A stretch of 64,000 nt of DNA from Actinomycetes bacterium (GTDB lineage: Bacteria > Actinomycetota > Actinomycetes > S36-B12). The first letter of the stretch is position 1. Every line of letters begins with the position of its first letter. The position numbers and the translations under genes are program-made. Below the pieces are notes generated by a model. The model saw only the letters and a program-made list of their open reading frames with translations. It was not told the origin of the DNA and searched no databases. This document shows positions 53,662 to 62,693 of this stretch, in pieces. The stretch spans positions 1-64,000 of the forward strand of contig JAHEIZ010000004.1 in NCBI GenBank assembly GCA_024639145.1, read 5' to 3'.

Positions 53662-53688
53662 GACGAGCACGGCATACCCGCGCGTTCC
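53662..53688 (-). promoter_or_regulatory. SigR/SigH-like promoter candidate upstream of rbpA
   Basis: On the minus strand GGAAC (53684-53688) is separated by 19 nt from GTC (53662-53664). The oxidative-stress consensus is GGAAT-N18/19-GTT, so two positions differ. rbpA is a thiol-stress sigma-factor target in Streptomyces. Two GTAAA copies six nt apart lie farther upstream (about 53712-53727) and I cannot assign them. Confidence 0.3.
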
Positions 53689-53793
53689 CTGGTGAAACCA
53701 GATCTGAACACCATTTACATGGTCTTTACCTAGCGCTACTCACGTCGTGAGAACCGCCGATAACGCACATTATGACAGATAAGAGACGAGGCC

Positions 53794-53817
53794 CCGTGAG
53801 GGGGAAATCCCCCACGG
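53794..53817 (-). terminator. Terminator hairpin downstream of gcvP
   Basis: A stem of about ten G+C-rich pairs (arms 53794-53804 and 53809-53817) with one bulged A and loop AAAT begins 16 bp after the gcvP stop. The downstream minus-strand sequence is moderately T-rich. Confidence 0.65.
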
Positions 53818-53832
53818 AGCCCCTCAGTCGAT

Positions 53833-56715
<2,883 letters not shown>

Positions 56716-56741
56716 TGCTGACCTCTCGGGCGCATCGAGAT

Positions 56742-56762
56742 AGCAGCCACGGCGTGGCTGCT
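56742..56762 (-). promoter_or_regulatory. Hairpin after the glycine riboswitch, possible expression platform
   Basis: A perfect 9-bp inverted repeat (AGCAGCCAC/GTGGCTGCT) with a 3-nt loop lies immediately after aptamer 2 and 26 nt before the gcvP start. It has no T tract, so it more likely affects translation or antitermination through competition with aptamer 2 than acts as a simple terminator. Confidence 0.45.
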
Positions 56763-56951
56763 CTCCCCCTCTGTCTTCCGCGCACCGCGCGACCTGAGAG
56801 CTTCACCGCTTTCGCGGCTTTCACCGTCGGTGGGGAATTTCTTCCCGCCTTCCAGAGATGCCTTCCCCACACGGTCCGGGTGCCTGAGAGATTGTCGGGG
56901 AGACTTGCTCCTTCGGCGCCGAATCTGCGTGCGCAGTCCAGCTCTCCCGTG
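56761..56951 (-). ncRNA. Tandem glycine riboswitch in the gcvP leader
   Basis: Two consecutive aptamers on the minus strand. Aptamer 1 (about 56851-56951) has GGGAGAG, GCGCCGAAGGAGCAA and TCTCAGGCA with the following CGGACC, which are hallmarks of the glycine riboswitch. Aptamer 2 (about 56761-56850) has GGTGAAAGCC, GAAGCTCTCAGGT and a closing GACAGAGGGGG. The order, orientation and position before the glycine cleavage P-protein gene match known glycine riboswitches that turn on gcv genes when glycine is high. Exact ends of the helices are approximate. Confidence 0.9.
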
Positions 56952-56971
56952 CAGGGTCGATCAGCCCCATA

Positions 56972-56977
56972 AGCCTA
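56972..56977 (-). promoter_or_regulatory. -10-like hexamer TAGGCT of the gcvP leader
   Basis: TAGGCT on the minus strand would start transcription about 7 nt downstream, roughly 15 nt before the first riboswitch helix. It is the same hexamer as at the leaderless genes, here used for a long leader. Confidence 0.45.
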
Positions 56978-57005
56978 TCCGCTGGGGGTCAGTTCGCTCG
57001 GTGGG

Positions 57006-57575
57006 CTAGCTGGCGGCGCGGCGAGCGCGGCGAGCGGCAAGTTCGTCCCCTGCCGTCGGGGGCACCGAGATCTCTCCGTCGGGATTCTCGCCCGGAAGTG
57101 TGGCCAAGGTGCCCTCGACTTCGCGCCAGACACTGCCGACGGCGATACCGAAGACTCCCTGGCCCCCGCGCACGAGATCGACGACCTCATCGGCACTGCG
57201 GCACTCGTAGATGCTGGCGCCGTCGCTCATCAACGTGATGCGGGACAGATCGTCTCCTCCGCGCTGATCGAGATGCTCAACAGCGGCCCGGATATTGGGC
57301 AGAGATACACCTGTGTCGATCAGGCGCTTGACGATACGCAGCACCAAGATGTCGCGGAATCCATAGAGACGCTGCGTGCCGGAGCCGCTCGCATCGCGAA
57401 TTGAGGGGGTGACGAGGCCGGTTCGCGCCCAATAATCGAGCTGGCGATACGTGATTCCGGCAGCGGCACAGGCGATAGGCCCGCGGTAGCCGATGTTCGC
57501 CGGCAGGGGCCGCAATTCGGCGTCGTCGAAGAGTGCGCTCTGACCTGACACGGACTCGTTGTCGCTGACGTTCAT
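57006..57575 (-). CDS. MerR family regulator (Rv1830-like)
   Basis: A 189-residue MerR-type regulator with the winged-helix motif YRGPIACAAAGITYRQLDYWARTGLVTPSIRDASGSGTQRLYGFRDILVLRIV and the following coiled-coil dimerisation helix. The C-terminal domain contains no obvious metal-binding cysteines (one Cys only), so it is not a metal sensor of the classic type. In Mycobacterium the homologous gene lies in the same order relative to gcvB, DUF151 and another MerR. It has a strong AGGAGG ribosome-binding site and its own promoter. It may control the glycine-cleavage region or an unrelated regulon. Confidence 0.93.
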   Translation of the reverse strand: MNVSDNESVSGQSALFDDAELRPLPANIGYRGPIACAAAGITYRQLDYWARTGLVTPSIRDASGSGTQRLYGFRDILVLRIVKRLIDTGVSLPNIRAAVEHLDQRGGDDLSRITLMSDGASIYECRSADEVVDLVRGGQGVFGIAVGSVWREVEGTLATLPGENPDGEISVPPTAGDELAARRARRAAS

Positions 57576-57637
57576 TAGGCCTCCTGGTGAGACGACTCTC
57601 CCACACCAGCCAGCGCGGGGGAAGTCGCGTATTTGCT

Positions 57638-57673
57638 GTTACGGAAGTTACGCAAGTGAAACTCGAGGGTCAA
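57638..57673 (-). promoter_or_regulatory. Promoter with tandem 9-bp repeats upstream of the merR gene
   Basis: On the minus strand TTGACC (57668-57673) and TAACTT (57645-57650) are separated by 17 nt, a good sigma-70 type promoter. Two adjacent near-identical 9-mers, TTGCGTAAC and TTCCGTAAC (57638-57655), overlap the -10 box. They may be an autoregulatory operator. Confidence 0.55.
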
Positions 57674-57734
57674 TTCGAGGCGCGGCGTGTCGCGGACGTA
57701 AGTCTGAGCCTGTACTTGAGGGTTCGATCGTGGA

Positions 57735-58214
57735 TCAGGAGAGCTCGCCGAAGTCCTCTGGCGACACCTGGTCGAGGAACTCGCGAAATTTCTCGACTTC
57801 GTCCTCAGCGGGGATCTCGGCATCCGGAATATCGACGCCGGCCTCATCGAGAAGATCGTCATCACCCCAGATAGGCACCTGGGTGCGAAGGGCCAGGGCA
57901 ATGGCGTCCGAGGGACGTGCACTGACCTCGATCCCGCTTGCGAAATGCAAGGTCGCGAAGAAGACACCGTCCTTGAGACCGGTAATGCGCACCTCCGTGA
58001 GCGGAGAGCCGATGGCCCCGAGCACGCTGGCAAAGAGGTCATGGGTCAGGGGTCGCGGGGGTACGACGCCTTGCTGAGCGAAGGCGATAGCGGTGGCCTC
58101 GACTGCCCCTACCCAAATGGGCAGGTATCGCTCACCCTCCGATTCGCGGAGGAGAACGATGGGATTGTTGGAGGGCATTTCCATCCGGACGCCGACTACC
58201 TCGAGTGCTCGCAC
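57735..58214 (-). CDS. DUF151 bifunctional nuclease family protein
   Basis: A 159-residue protein of the DUF151/BFN family, whose plant members show nuclease activity. The typical elements are VRMEMPSNNPIVLLRESEG, RYLPIWVGAVEATAIAFAQQG, RPLTHDLFASVL and SARPSDAIALALRTQVPIW. An acidic C-terminal tail (about 125-159) follows. Nuclease activity in actinobacterial proteins is not established. The GTG start at 58214 restores the normal family beginning and follows TATCCT by 6 nt. It sits between two MerR-family genes as in Mycobacterium (Rv1828-Rv1829-Rv1830). Confidence 0.92.
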   Translation of the reverse strand: MRALEVVGVRMEMPSNNPIVLLRESEGERYLPIWVGAVEATAIAFAQQGVVPPRPLTHDLFASVLGAIGSPLTEVRITGLKDGVFFATLHFASGIEVSARPSDAIALALRTQVPIWGDDDLLDEAGVDIPDAEIPAEDEVEKFREFLDQVSPEDFGELS

Positions 58215-58220
58215 GCCTTC

Positions 58221-58226
58221 AGGATA
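58221..58226 (-). promoter_or_regulatory. -10-like hexamer TATCCT of the DUF151 gene
   Basis: TATCCT on the minus strand ends 6 nt before the GTG at 58214, fitting TANNNT leaderless geometry. Confidence 0.45.
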
Positions 58227-58233
58227 CGCGGGA

Positions 58234-58953
58234 TCAGGCCTTGCCACCACGTACGAGTTCGGCCCTGAGCAAAGCGGCGTGCAGTTGGACGAAGAGGGCG
58301 GCCAGTTCCCGAATGACCTCTTGCGCTCGAGCGCGGGCGTCCTTGTCGCGGGGCTGGCTGAACGGTGTCGCGATCTGCTCGACAAGTCCGCTCTCTCGAT
58401 CTGCCACCACGCGAAAACTCTTGAGATGACGGGGCTCGACACCGAATTCGCTCAGTCGGGATACAACGGAGCAGATGGCGAGGGCATCCTCGTCGTAATG
58501 GCCGGTGGGGCTGGCCCACACCAGACCGAAGGATTCGAGTGAGGCCACGGTTGCCTCGGGAAGGTCTGTAGCGTCAGCCAGCTCGCCCCGTGTCATGCGC
58601 ACCTTGCCTGCGCCCGGTCGGAAGTCATCGGCGCGCATTCCGGTGCCGGCGGTGGAAGTGACGACCTCTGGTTCGTTCGGGTTCTCGAGGTGCTCGCGAA
58701 TCACCTTCAGTGGTAGATACTGGTCGCGTTGCAAGGTCAGAACCTTGCGCAGTTGCTCGAGGTCATACTCGGTGAAACGTCGATAACCGGTGGGCGTGCG
58801 CTCCGGGGTCACAAGCCCCTCGGTCTCGAGGAACCGAATCTTGCTGATGGTGACGTCTGGAAACTCCTTGCGCAGCAGCGACAGCACCTCACCGATGCTA
58901 ATCGTGCCTACCACGATGGGGGTCTTGCGCTCCCCCGTGCTGCCAGAGGGCAT
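58234..58953 (-). CDS. ftsR: MerR family regulator FtsR
   Basis: A 239-residue MerR-family protein orthologous in position and sequence to mycobacterial Rv1828, called FtsR in Corynebacterium, where it activates ftsZ. The N-terminal winged helix is ISIGEVLSLLRKEFPDVTISKIRFLETEGLVTPERTPTGYRRFTEYDLEQLRKVL. A second helix-turn-helix-like region with TRGELADATDLPEATVASLESFGLV lies in the C-terminal half. No ligand-binding cysteines are seen. The ATG overlaps the FHA gene stop (TGATG), so they are coupled. The regulon is unknown here, and cell-division control is inferred from corynebacteria. Confidence 0.92.
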   Translation of the reverse strand: MPSGSTGERKTPIVVGTISIGEVLSLLRKEFPDVTISKIRFLETEGLVTPERTPTGYRRFTEYDLEQLRKVLTLQRDQYLPLKVIREHLENPNEPEVVTSTAGTGMRADDFRPGAGKVRMTRGELADATDLPEATVASLESFGLVWASPTGHYDEDALAICSVVSRLSEFGVEPRHLKSFRVVADRESGLVEQIATPFSQPRDKDARARAQEVIRELAALFVQLHAALLRAELVRGGKA

Positions 58954-59441
58954 CAGCCGGCGTCGCTCACGAGGAAGGCGAAGCGAAACTTGCCGATTTG
59001 CAGCTCGTCCCCGCCATTGAGGCGTATGTCGTCAACACGCTTGCGATTGACGTAGGTCCCATTGAGGCTGCCCGCATCGCGCAGGCTCCAGCCCTCGGCA
59101 CCGTGACGCAGTTCGGCATGCCTACGACTGACAGTGATGTCATCGAGGAACACGTCGGACTCGGGTGTGCGCCCGATCGACACAGTGGTCGAGCCAGCTG
59201 ACAACGGATATTCGGTGCCCTCACCCGGACCGCGTCGCACGACGAGAATCGCAGAGCCCAGCGGAAGATCGCTGCTCGTGCCAATGCCGACGGCAGACAA
59301 GGGGCCCGAAGGATCCGCCGGCTTCATGATGATCGAGGTCATCGATCCCGTGTGATCGAGTGCATTCACGGGCCGGCCACAACCCGCGCAGAAGTGATCG
59401 TCAGCCTCGAGGGCATGACCGCACTGCTGGCAGGTGGACAT
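58953..59441 (-). CDS. Zinc-ribbon and FHA domain protein (GarA position)
   Basis: A 162-residue protein. The N-terminus is a zinc ribbon with two CxxC pairs (STCQQCG and HFCAGCGRPV). A flexible linker precedes a C-terminal FHA phosphothreonine-binding domain (about 70-155): TTVSIGRTPESDVFLDDITVSRRHAEL then LRDAGSLNGTYVNRKRVDDI and DELQIGKFRFAFL. It lies in the gcvH-garA-ftsR order of mycobacteria, but the N-terminal ETTS motif that PknG/PknB phosphorylates in GarA/OdhI is absent and a zinc ribbon replaces it. It could therefore bind other phosphoproteins. It starts 3 bp after gcvH's stop, with GAAGGG upstream. Confidence 0.88.
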   Translation of the reverse strand: MSTCQQCGHALEADDHFCAGCGRPVNALDHTGSMTSIIMKPADPSGPLSAVGIGTSSDLPLGSAILVVRRGPGEGTEYPLSAGSTTVSIGRTPESDVFLDDITVSRRHAELRHGAEGWSLRDAGSLNGTYVNRKRVDDIRLNGGDELQIGKFRFAFLVSDAG

Positions 59442-59443
59442 GA

Positions 59444-59830
59444 TCAGTGGCCCTTCTCGACCAATTCACGGTAAGCGGCGGCTGTCATGAGTGCATCGAG
59501 ATCATCGGCATCTGTCGGGCGCACTTCGATGAGCCAGCCGTCACCGTACGGGTCGGAATTCATGAGTTCGGGATTCGCGTCAAGCGCGTCATTGCGCGCG
59601 ACAACTTCGCCGGTAACGGGCGCGTAGATGTCGCTGACACTCTTGGTCGACTCGACTTCGCCGCAGGTAGCCCCGCCGGTGACTGACTCCCCCACTGCAG
59701 GAGACGAGACGTACACGATGTCGCCCAGGGAATCCTGCGCGTAGTGAGTGATGCCGACGCGCACGCTGCCGTCGGCGCCGGAGCGCACCCACTCATGCTC
59801 GGCGGTGTAGCGAAGATCCTCGGGATACAT
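59444..59830 (-). CDS. gcvH: Glycine cleavage system H protein
   Basis: A 128-residue lipoyl carrier protein that shuttles the aminomethyl group between P and T proteins. The lipoyl-lysine lies in CGEVESTKSVSDIYAP (lysine near residue 63). The opening MYPEDLRYTAEHEWV and the block VGITHYAQDSLGDIVYVSSP are typical. The ATG at 59830 gives the standard start and is preceded by TGGAG; an in-frame ATG at 59845 is an alternative. A TAGAGT hexamer further upstream may be the -10 of a short leader. It heads the FHA-FtsR transcript. gcvP lies on the same strand but behind its own riboswitch. Confidence 0.97.
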   Translation of the reverse strand: MYPEDLRYTAEHEWVRSGADGSVRVGITHYAQDSLGDIVYVSSPAVGESVTGGATCGEVESTKSVSDIYAPVTGEVVARNDALDANPELMNSDPYGDGWLIEVRPTDADDLDALMTAAAYRELVEKGH

Positions 59831-59862
59831 CAATACTCCAGTCATCTCGTCGTGCAAGAACT

Positions 59863-60453
59863 CTAACGCACGGGCGCGTGGCGACCGGGGCTGCCAGAGC
59901 CGAGTGATCGGGCAATGGCGAGGTACGAGAGGCCCGCCCACCAGTACAGGCCGACGCCCCAGGCGGCGAAGGCCCAGCCCAGGGCCGAGGACCAGGTTCC
60001 GACCCCACCCGCCATCGTCGAGAGCAGGAGAAACGGGAAGCCCCAGAGAAGGCAGAACGTCGCCGCCTTACCGACCAGCGTGACGGGTAGGGCCAGGAGC
60101 CCGCGGCGACGCAAGTACGGAAGCAGGCAGACGAGCATGAGATCGCGCGCGGCGAGCACGATCACGAGCCACCACGGGATGATTCCGCGCACGGCGAGAC
60201 CGATCACCGTGGCCGCGATGTAGAGGCGATCAGCGAGTGGGTCGAGCAACTCCCCTAGTCGGCTCATCTGGCCGGTGGCGCGGGCGACAGCGCCGTCAAG
60301 CCAGTCGCTGATGCCTGCGAGAACCAGGAGAAAGAATGCCCAGCCATCGGCGTGCTCGACGAGCAGCAGCCAGAGAAACAGAGGAACCCCGAGCAGGCGC
60401 GCAAAGCTCATGAGATTCGGAATCGTCCAGATGCGATCACGCACTGTGCTCAT
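59863..60453 (-). CDS. CDP-alcohol phosphatidyltransferase family protein
   Basis: A 196-residue membrane enzyme that joins a CDP-activated lipid to an alcohol such as glycerol phosphate or inositol phosphate. The full family motif is present as SDWLDGAVARATGQMSRLGELLDPLAD (D-x2-DG-x2-AR-x8-G-x3-D-x3-D, about residues 49-75). Six membrane helices are visible from hydrophobicity. The alcohol substrate cannot be told, so PgsA or cardiolipin synthase-like activity is possible. The ATG at 60453 overlaps the upstream membrane-protein gene by 17 nt. The gcvH gene follows 32 bp after its stop. Confidence 0.93.
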   Translation of the reverse strand: MSTVRDRIWTIPNLMSFARLLGVPLFLWLLLVEHADGWAFFLLVLAGISDWLDGAVARATGQMSRLGELLDPLADRLYIAATVIGLAVRGIIPWWLVIVLAARDLMLVCLLPYLRRRGLLALPVTLVGKAATFCLLWGFPFLLLSTMAGGVGTWSSALGWAFAAWGVGLYWWAGLSYLAIARSLGSGSPGRHAPVR

Positions 60454-61078
60454 CGATCCTCCTTCGCATCAGCCGGACGATGCCAAAGGCGAGCGCGAGT
60501 CCGGCAAGCAAGAGGACTCCACCGCTGATGGCCAGTAAGAGTGCTGCGTGGGGTGCGCGTGGCGCCGCGAACCGCAGTGAGGCGTCAACATCGACGCCCG
60601 GGGCGCCGGAGGCATTGGCGATGACGACGGTCTGCCCATCGTGAACATCGATCTCCACCGAACTGCCCGTCGTGAGCCAGTCAGGCGCAGACTGTGGTGA
60701 CCCTGCAGGTGTCGCGCCGGGCACGTGGATGAGGCTCCATTGTCCCTGCGAGCGATATGCCGCATCGATGTCACGGGATCCGAGATACGCATCAATCGAG
60801 GCCTGGTCATGTGAACCCGCGACAAGTACCGAGCCGGTGGGAGAATCAAAGCGCACCTTTGTGCTGCCGTGCACCGGCAGAACAGGCATGGACACGCGAG
60901 CACTGTCGACGTCGATCACGATGGCGGTCGACGAGGGCGACGAACGCAACTCTCCAAGCGAGGACGCCGCCTGCCCGTCGGTACCAAAGGCTGCATAGAT
61001 CCACCCGGCAATCGCAAGAAGCACGACCGCCGCAATCACCATGACTGCCGCGAGTACTCCCAGTAGTGCGCGTCTCAC
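60437..61078 (-). CDS. Hypothetical bitopic membrane protein
   Basis: A 213-residue protein that I do not recognise. It has an N-terminal membrane segment (LLGVLAAVMVIAAVVLLAIAGW), an extracytoplasmic region of about 145 residues with low sequence complexity and several VDV/IDV strands that suggests a beta fold, and a C-terminal membrane segment (LLLAISGGVLLLAGLALAFGI) ending in a basic RLMRRRIDEHS tail. The topology suggests both termini inside. GGAGGAG precedes the GTG start, and the stop lies inside the next gene. Cotranscription with the phosphatidyltransferase suggests an envelope role but gives no function. Confidence 0.75.
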   Translation of the reverse strand: MRRALLGVLAAVMVIAAVVLLAIAGWIYAAFGTDGQAASSLGELRSSPSSTAIVIDVDSARVSMPVLPVHGSTKVRFDSPTGSVLVAGSHDQASIDAYLGSRDIDAAYRSQGQWSLIHVPGATPAGSPQSAPDWLTTGSSVEIDVHDGQTVVIANASGAPGVDVDASLRFAAPRAPHAALLLAISGGVLLLAGLALAFGIVRLMRRRIDEHSA

Positions 61079-61101
61079 CTGTCTCCTCCGTTGCTGTGAG
61101 A

Positions 61102-61857
61102 CTAACGGAATCCGAGGAGATAGATCGTTGCCGCGACACCGACGAGGACGACGAGTCCGCGGAGAACGGCATCAGGAAGCCGCTTGGCCCAGTGTCCGCC
61201 CACGTAGCCGCCGGGAATTGACCCGAGGGCTATGCAGCCAGCGACACCGAGAGCCACGTGTCCGGTAACGAGGAAGACGAGGGATGCCGTCAGGTTGGCC
61301 GCGCAGGCGAAGGCATTCTTGGCGGCATTCGCGCGCTGCATGTCAGTGTCGTAGCGCAGTCCGAACAGGGCCATGAGCACGATTCCCTGACCGGCACCGA
61401 AGTATCCGGAATACACGCCGATGAGACCCGTGAACGGCCACAGCGACTTCGGAAGCGACGAGTCATGGTCGGAATTCGCGCGCAGCCATCGCGTGACCAG
61501 CGGGGATACGGCCACGAGAACGGTGGCGGCGAGAACCAGCCATGGGATCACCGCGATGAAGTATCGCTGATCCAGGCCGACGACGAGACTGGCTCCGAGA
61601 ATCGCGCCGATGGCCCCGGCAAGGATCGGCCAGCGCAGGATCACGAGTCGATCGAGCCACAGAGATCGGTAGGTCCATGCAGATGTCAGGGATCCCGCTG
61701 CGAGCCCAAGACTGTTCGACCCATTCGCAGTGATGGGCGGCACCCCCACCCCGGTGAGAACCGGGTACACAAGCAGGGTTCCCGATCCCACTGCCGCATT
61801 GATGGCTCCTCCTCCGAAACCGGCCAACGCGATGAGCGCCCATTGCAGGGTCGTCAT
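61102..61857 (-). CDS. TauE/SafE family sulfite exporter-like permease
   Basis: A 251-residue membrane protein of the TauE/SafE/YfcA family, with about eight membrane helices. Conserved features are the GxGGGxINAAVGSGTLLVYPVL stretch, GSNSLGLAAGSLTSAW, GYFGAGQGIVLMALFGL and the C-terminal ALGSIPGGYVGGHWAKRLPDAVL. Family members export sulfite or organosulfur compounds; the actual substrate is unknown. The start overlaps the ABC ATPase gene by 4 nt, so it is second in that operon. The membrane-protein gene follows 23 bp later. Confidence 0.94.
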   Translation of the reverse strand: MTTLQWALIALAGFGGGAINAAVGSGTLLVYPVLTGVGVPPITANGSNSLGLAAGSLTSAWTYRSLWLDRLVILRWPILAGAIGAILGASLVVGLDQRYFIAVIPWLVLAATVLVAVSPLVTRWLRANSDHDSSLPKSLWPFTGLIGVYSGYFGAGQGIVLMALFGLRYDTDMQRANAAKNAFACAANLTASLVFLVTGHVALGVAGCIALGSIPGGYVGGHWAKRLPDAVLRGLVVLVGVAATIYLLGFR

Positions 61858-62642
61858 GTCCGGGCACGACGCGCGAAGAAGCGACCGCTCTCATGAGTGA
61901 CAGTGATCGGGAGCTTGAATGCCGAGGAAAGGGTCGCCGCGGTGAGCACCGTGCTGATGGGCCCGCCTGCGATCACTCGTCCTTCGGCAATCACCAGCGC
62001 ATGCGTGAAACCGGGGGGAATCTCCTCCACATGATGGGTGATGAGAACAAGCCCTGGAGCCATCGAATCCTCGGCAAGCCTCTCGAGTCGCTGCACGAGA
62101 TCCTCACGGCCGGCGAGATCGAGTCCTGCGCCGGGCTCGTCGAGTAGGAGCAGTTCAGGGTCGGCCATCAGCGAACGTGCGATCAGGCACCGTTTGCGCT
62201 CGCCTTCTGAGAGCGTGCCGAACGTGCGATCAGCGAGATGGGTGAGATTCCAGGCCGCGAGCAGGCTGTCACGTCGCAGTTCGTCGGCGGGGTCGTACTC
62301 CTCGATCCATCGGCCGGCGACAGCCTGTGCGCCCGTCATCACGACATTGGCCACCGACTCACCCGGTGGTAGGTCGATCAGCTCTCCGCTGCTGGCCCAG
62401 CCGATACGGGTGCGGAGCTCTGCGAGATCGGTGGCTCCGAGCTCTTCGCCGAGAACCTCGATGAGTCCACTAGTCGGAAACATGCGTCCGGCGAGAATCG
62501 ACAGGAGCGTGGTCTTGCCGGCGCCGTTAGGGCCGATGACAACCCAGTGCTCGCCCTCCGCGACGCTCCAGTTCACGTCATCGAGAAGCAGCGTCGTGCC
62601 ACGTCGCACCGTGAGCCCGATGCCGGTAAATACCTCAGCCAC
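61854..62642 (-). CDS. ABC transporter ATP-binding protein (stand-alone)
   Basis: A 262-residue ABC ATPase. The Walker A is IGPNGAGKTTLLSILAG, the signature motif LSEGERKRCLIARSL, the Walker B LLLLDEPGAGLDLAGRED and the H-loop ITHHVEEIPPG. No permease gene of the usual ABC type is adjacent, the partner in the operon being a TauE/SafE protein, so its role is unclear: it could work with a distant permease or in a soluble process. The GTG at 62642 follows TAGGCT by 6 nt. It is divergent from serB with a 51-bp gap. Confidence 0.92.
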   Translation of the reverse strand: MAEVFTGIGLTVRRGTTLLLDDVNWSVAEGEHWVVIGPNGAGKTTLLSILAGRMFPTSGLIEVLGEELGATDLAELRTRIGWASSGELIDLPPGESVANVVMTGAQAVAGRWIEEYDPADELRRDSLLAAWNLTHLADRTFGTLSEGERKRCLIARSLMADPELLLLDEPGAGLDLAGREDLVQRLERLAEDSMAPGLVLITHHVEEIPPGFTHALVIAEGRVIAGGPISTVLTAATLSSAFKLPITVTHESGRFFARRART

Positions 62643-62648
62643 GAGAGG

Positions 62649-62654
62649 AGCCTA
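62649..62654 (-). promoter_or_regulatory. -10-like hexamer TAGGCT of the ABC ATPase operon
   Basis: TAGGCT on the minus strand ends 6 nt before the GTG at 62642. Confidence 0.5.
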
Positions 62655-62680
62655 TGCGGCTCGGTCCGTACTCCCCGCAC

Positions 62681-62686
62681 TAGTGT
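62681..62686 (+). promoter_or_regulatory. -10-like hexamer TAGTGT of serB
   Basis: TAGTGT ends 7 nt before the ATG at 62694. Confidence 0.45.
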
Positions 62687-62693
62687 GAGGGTG

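Noticed and set aside
53640-53735. Short plus-strand frame upstream of rbpA
   Set aside because: It lies in the promoter region of rbpA, has no ribosome-binding site or family resemblance, and overlaps the candidate stress promoter.
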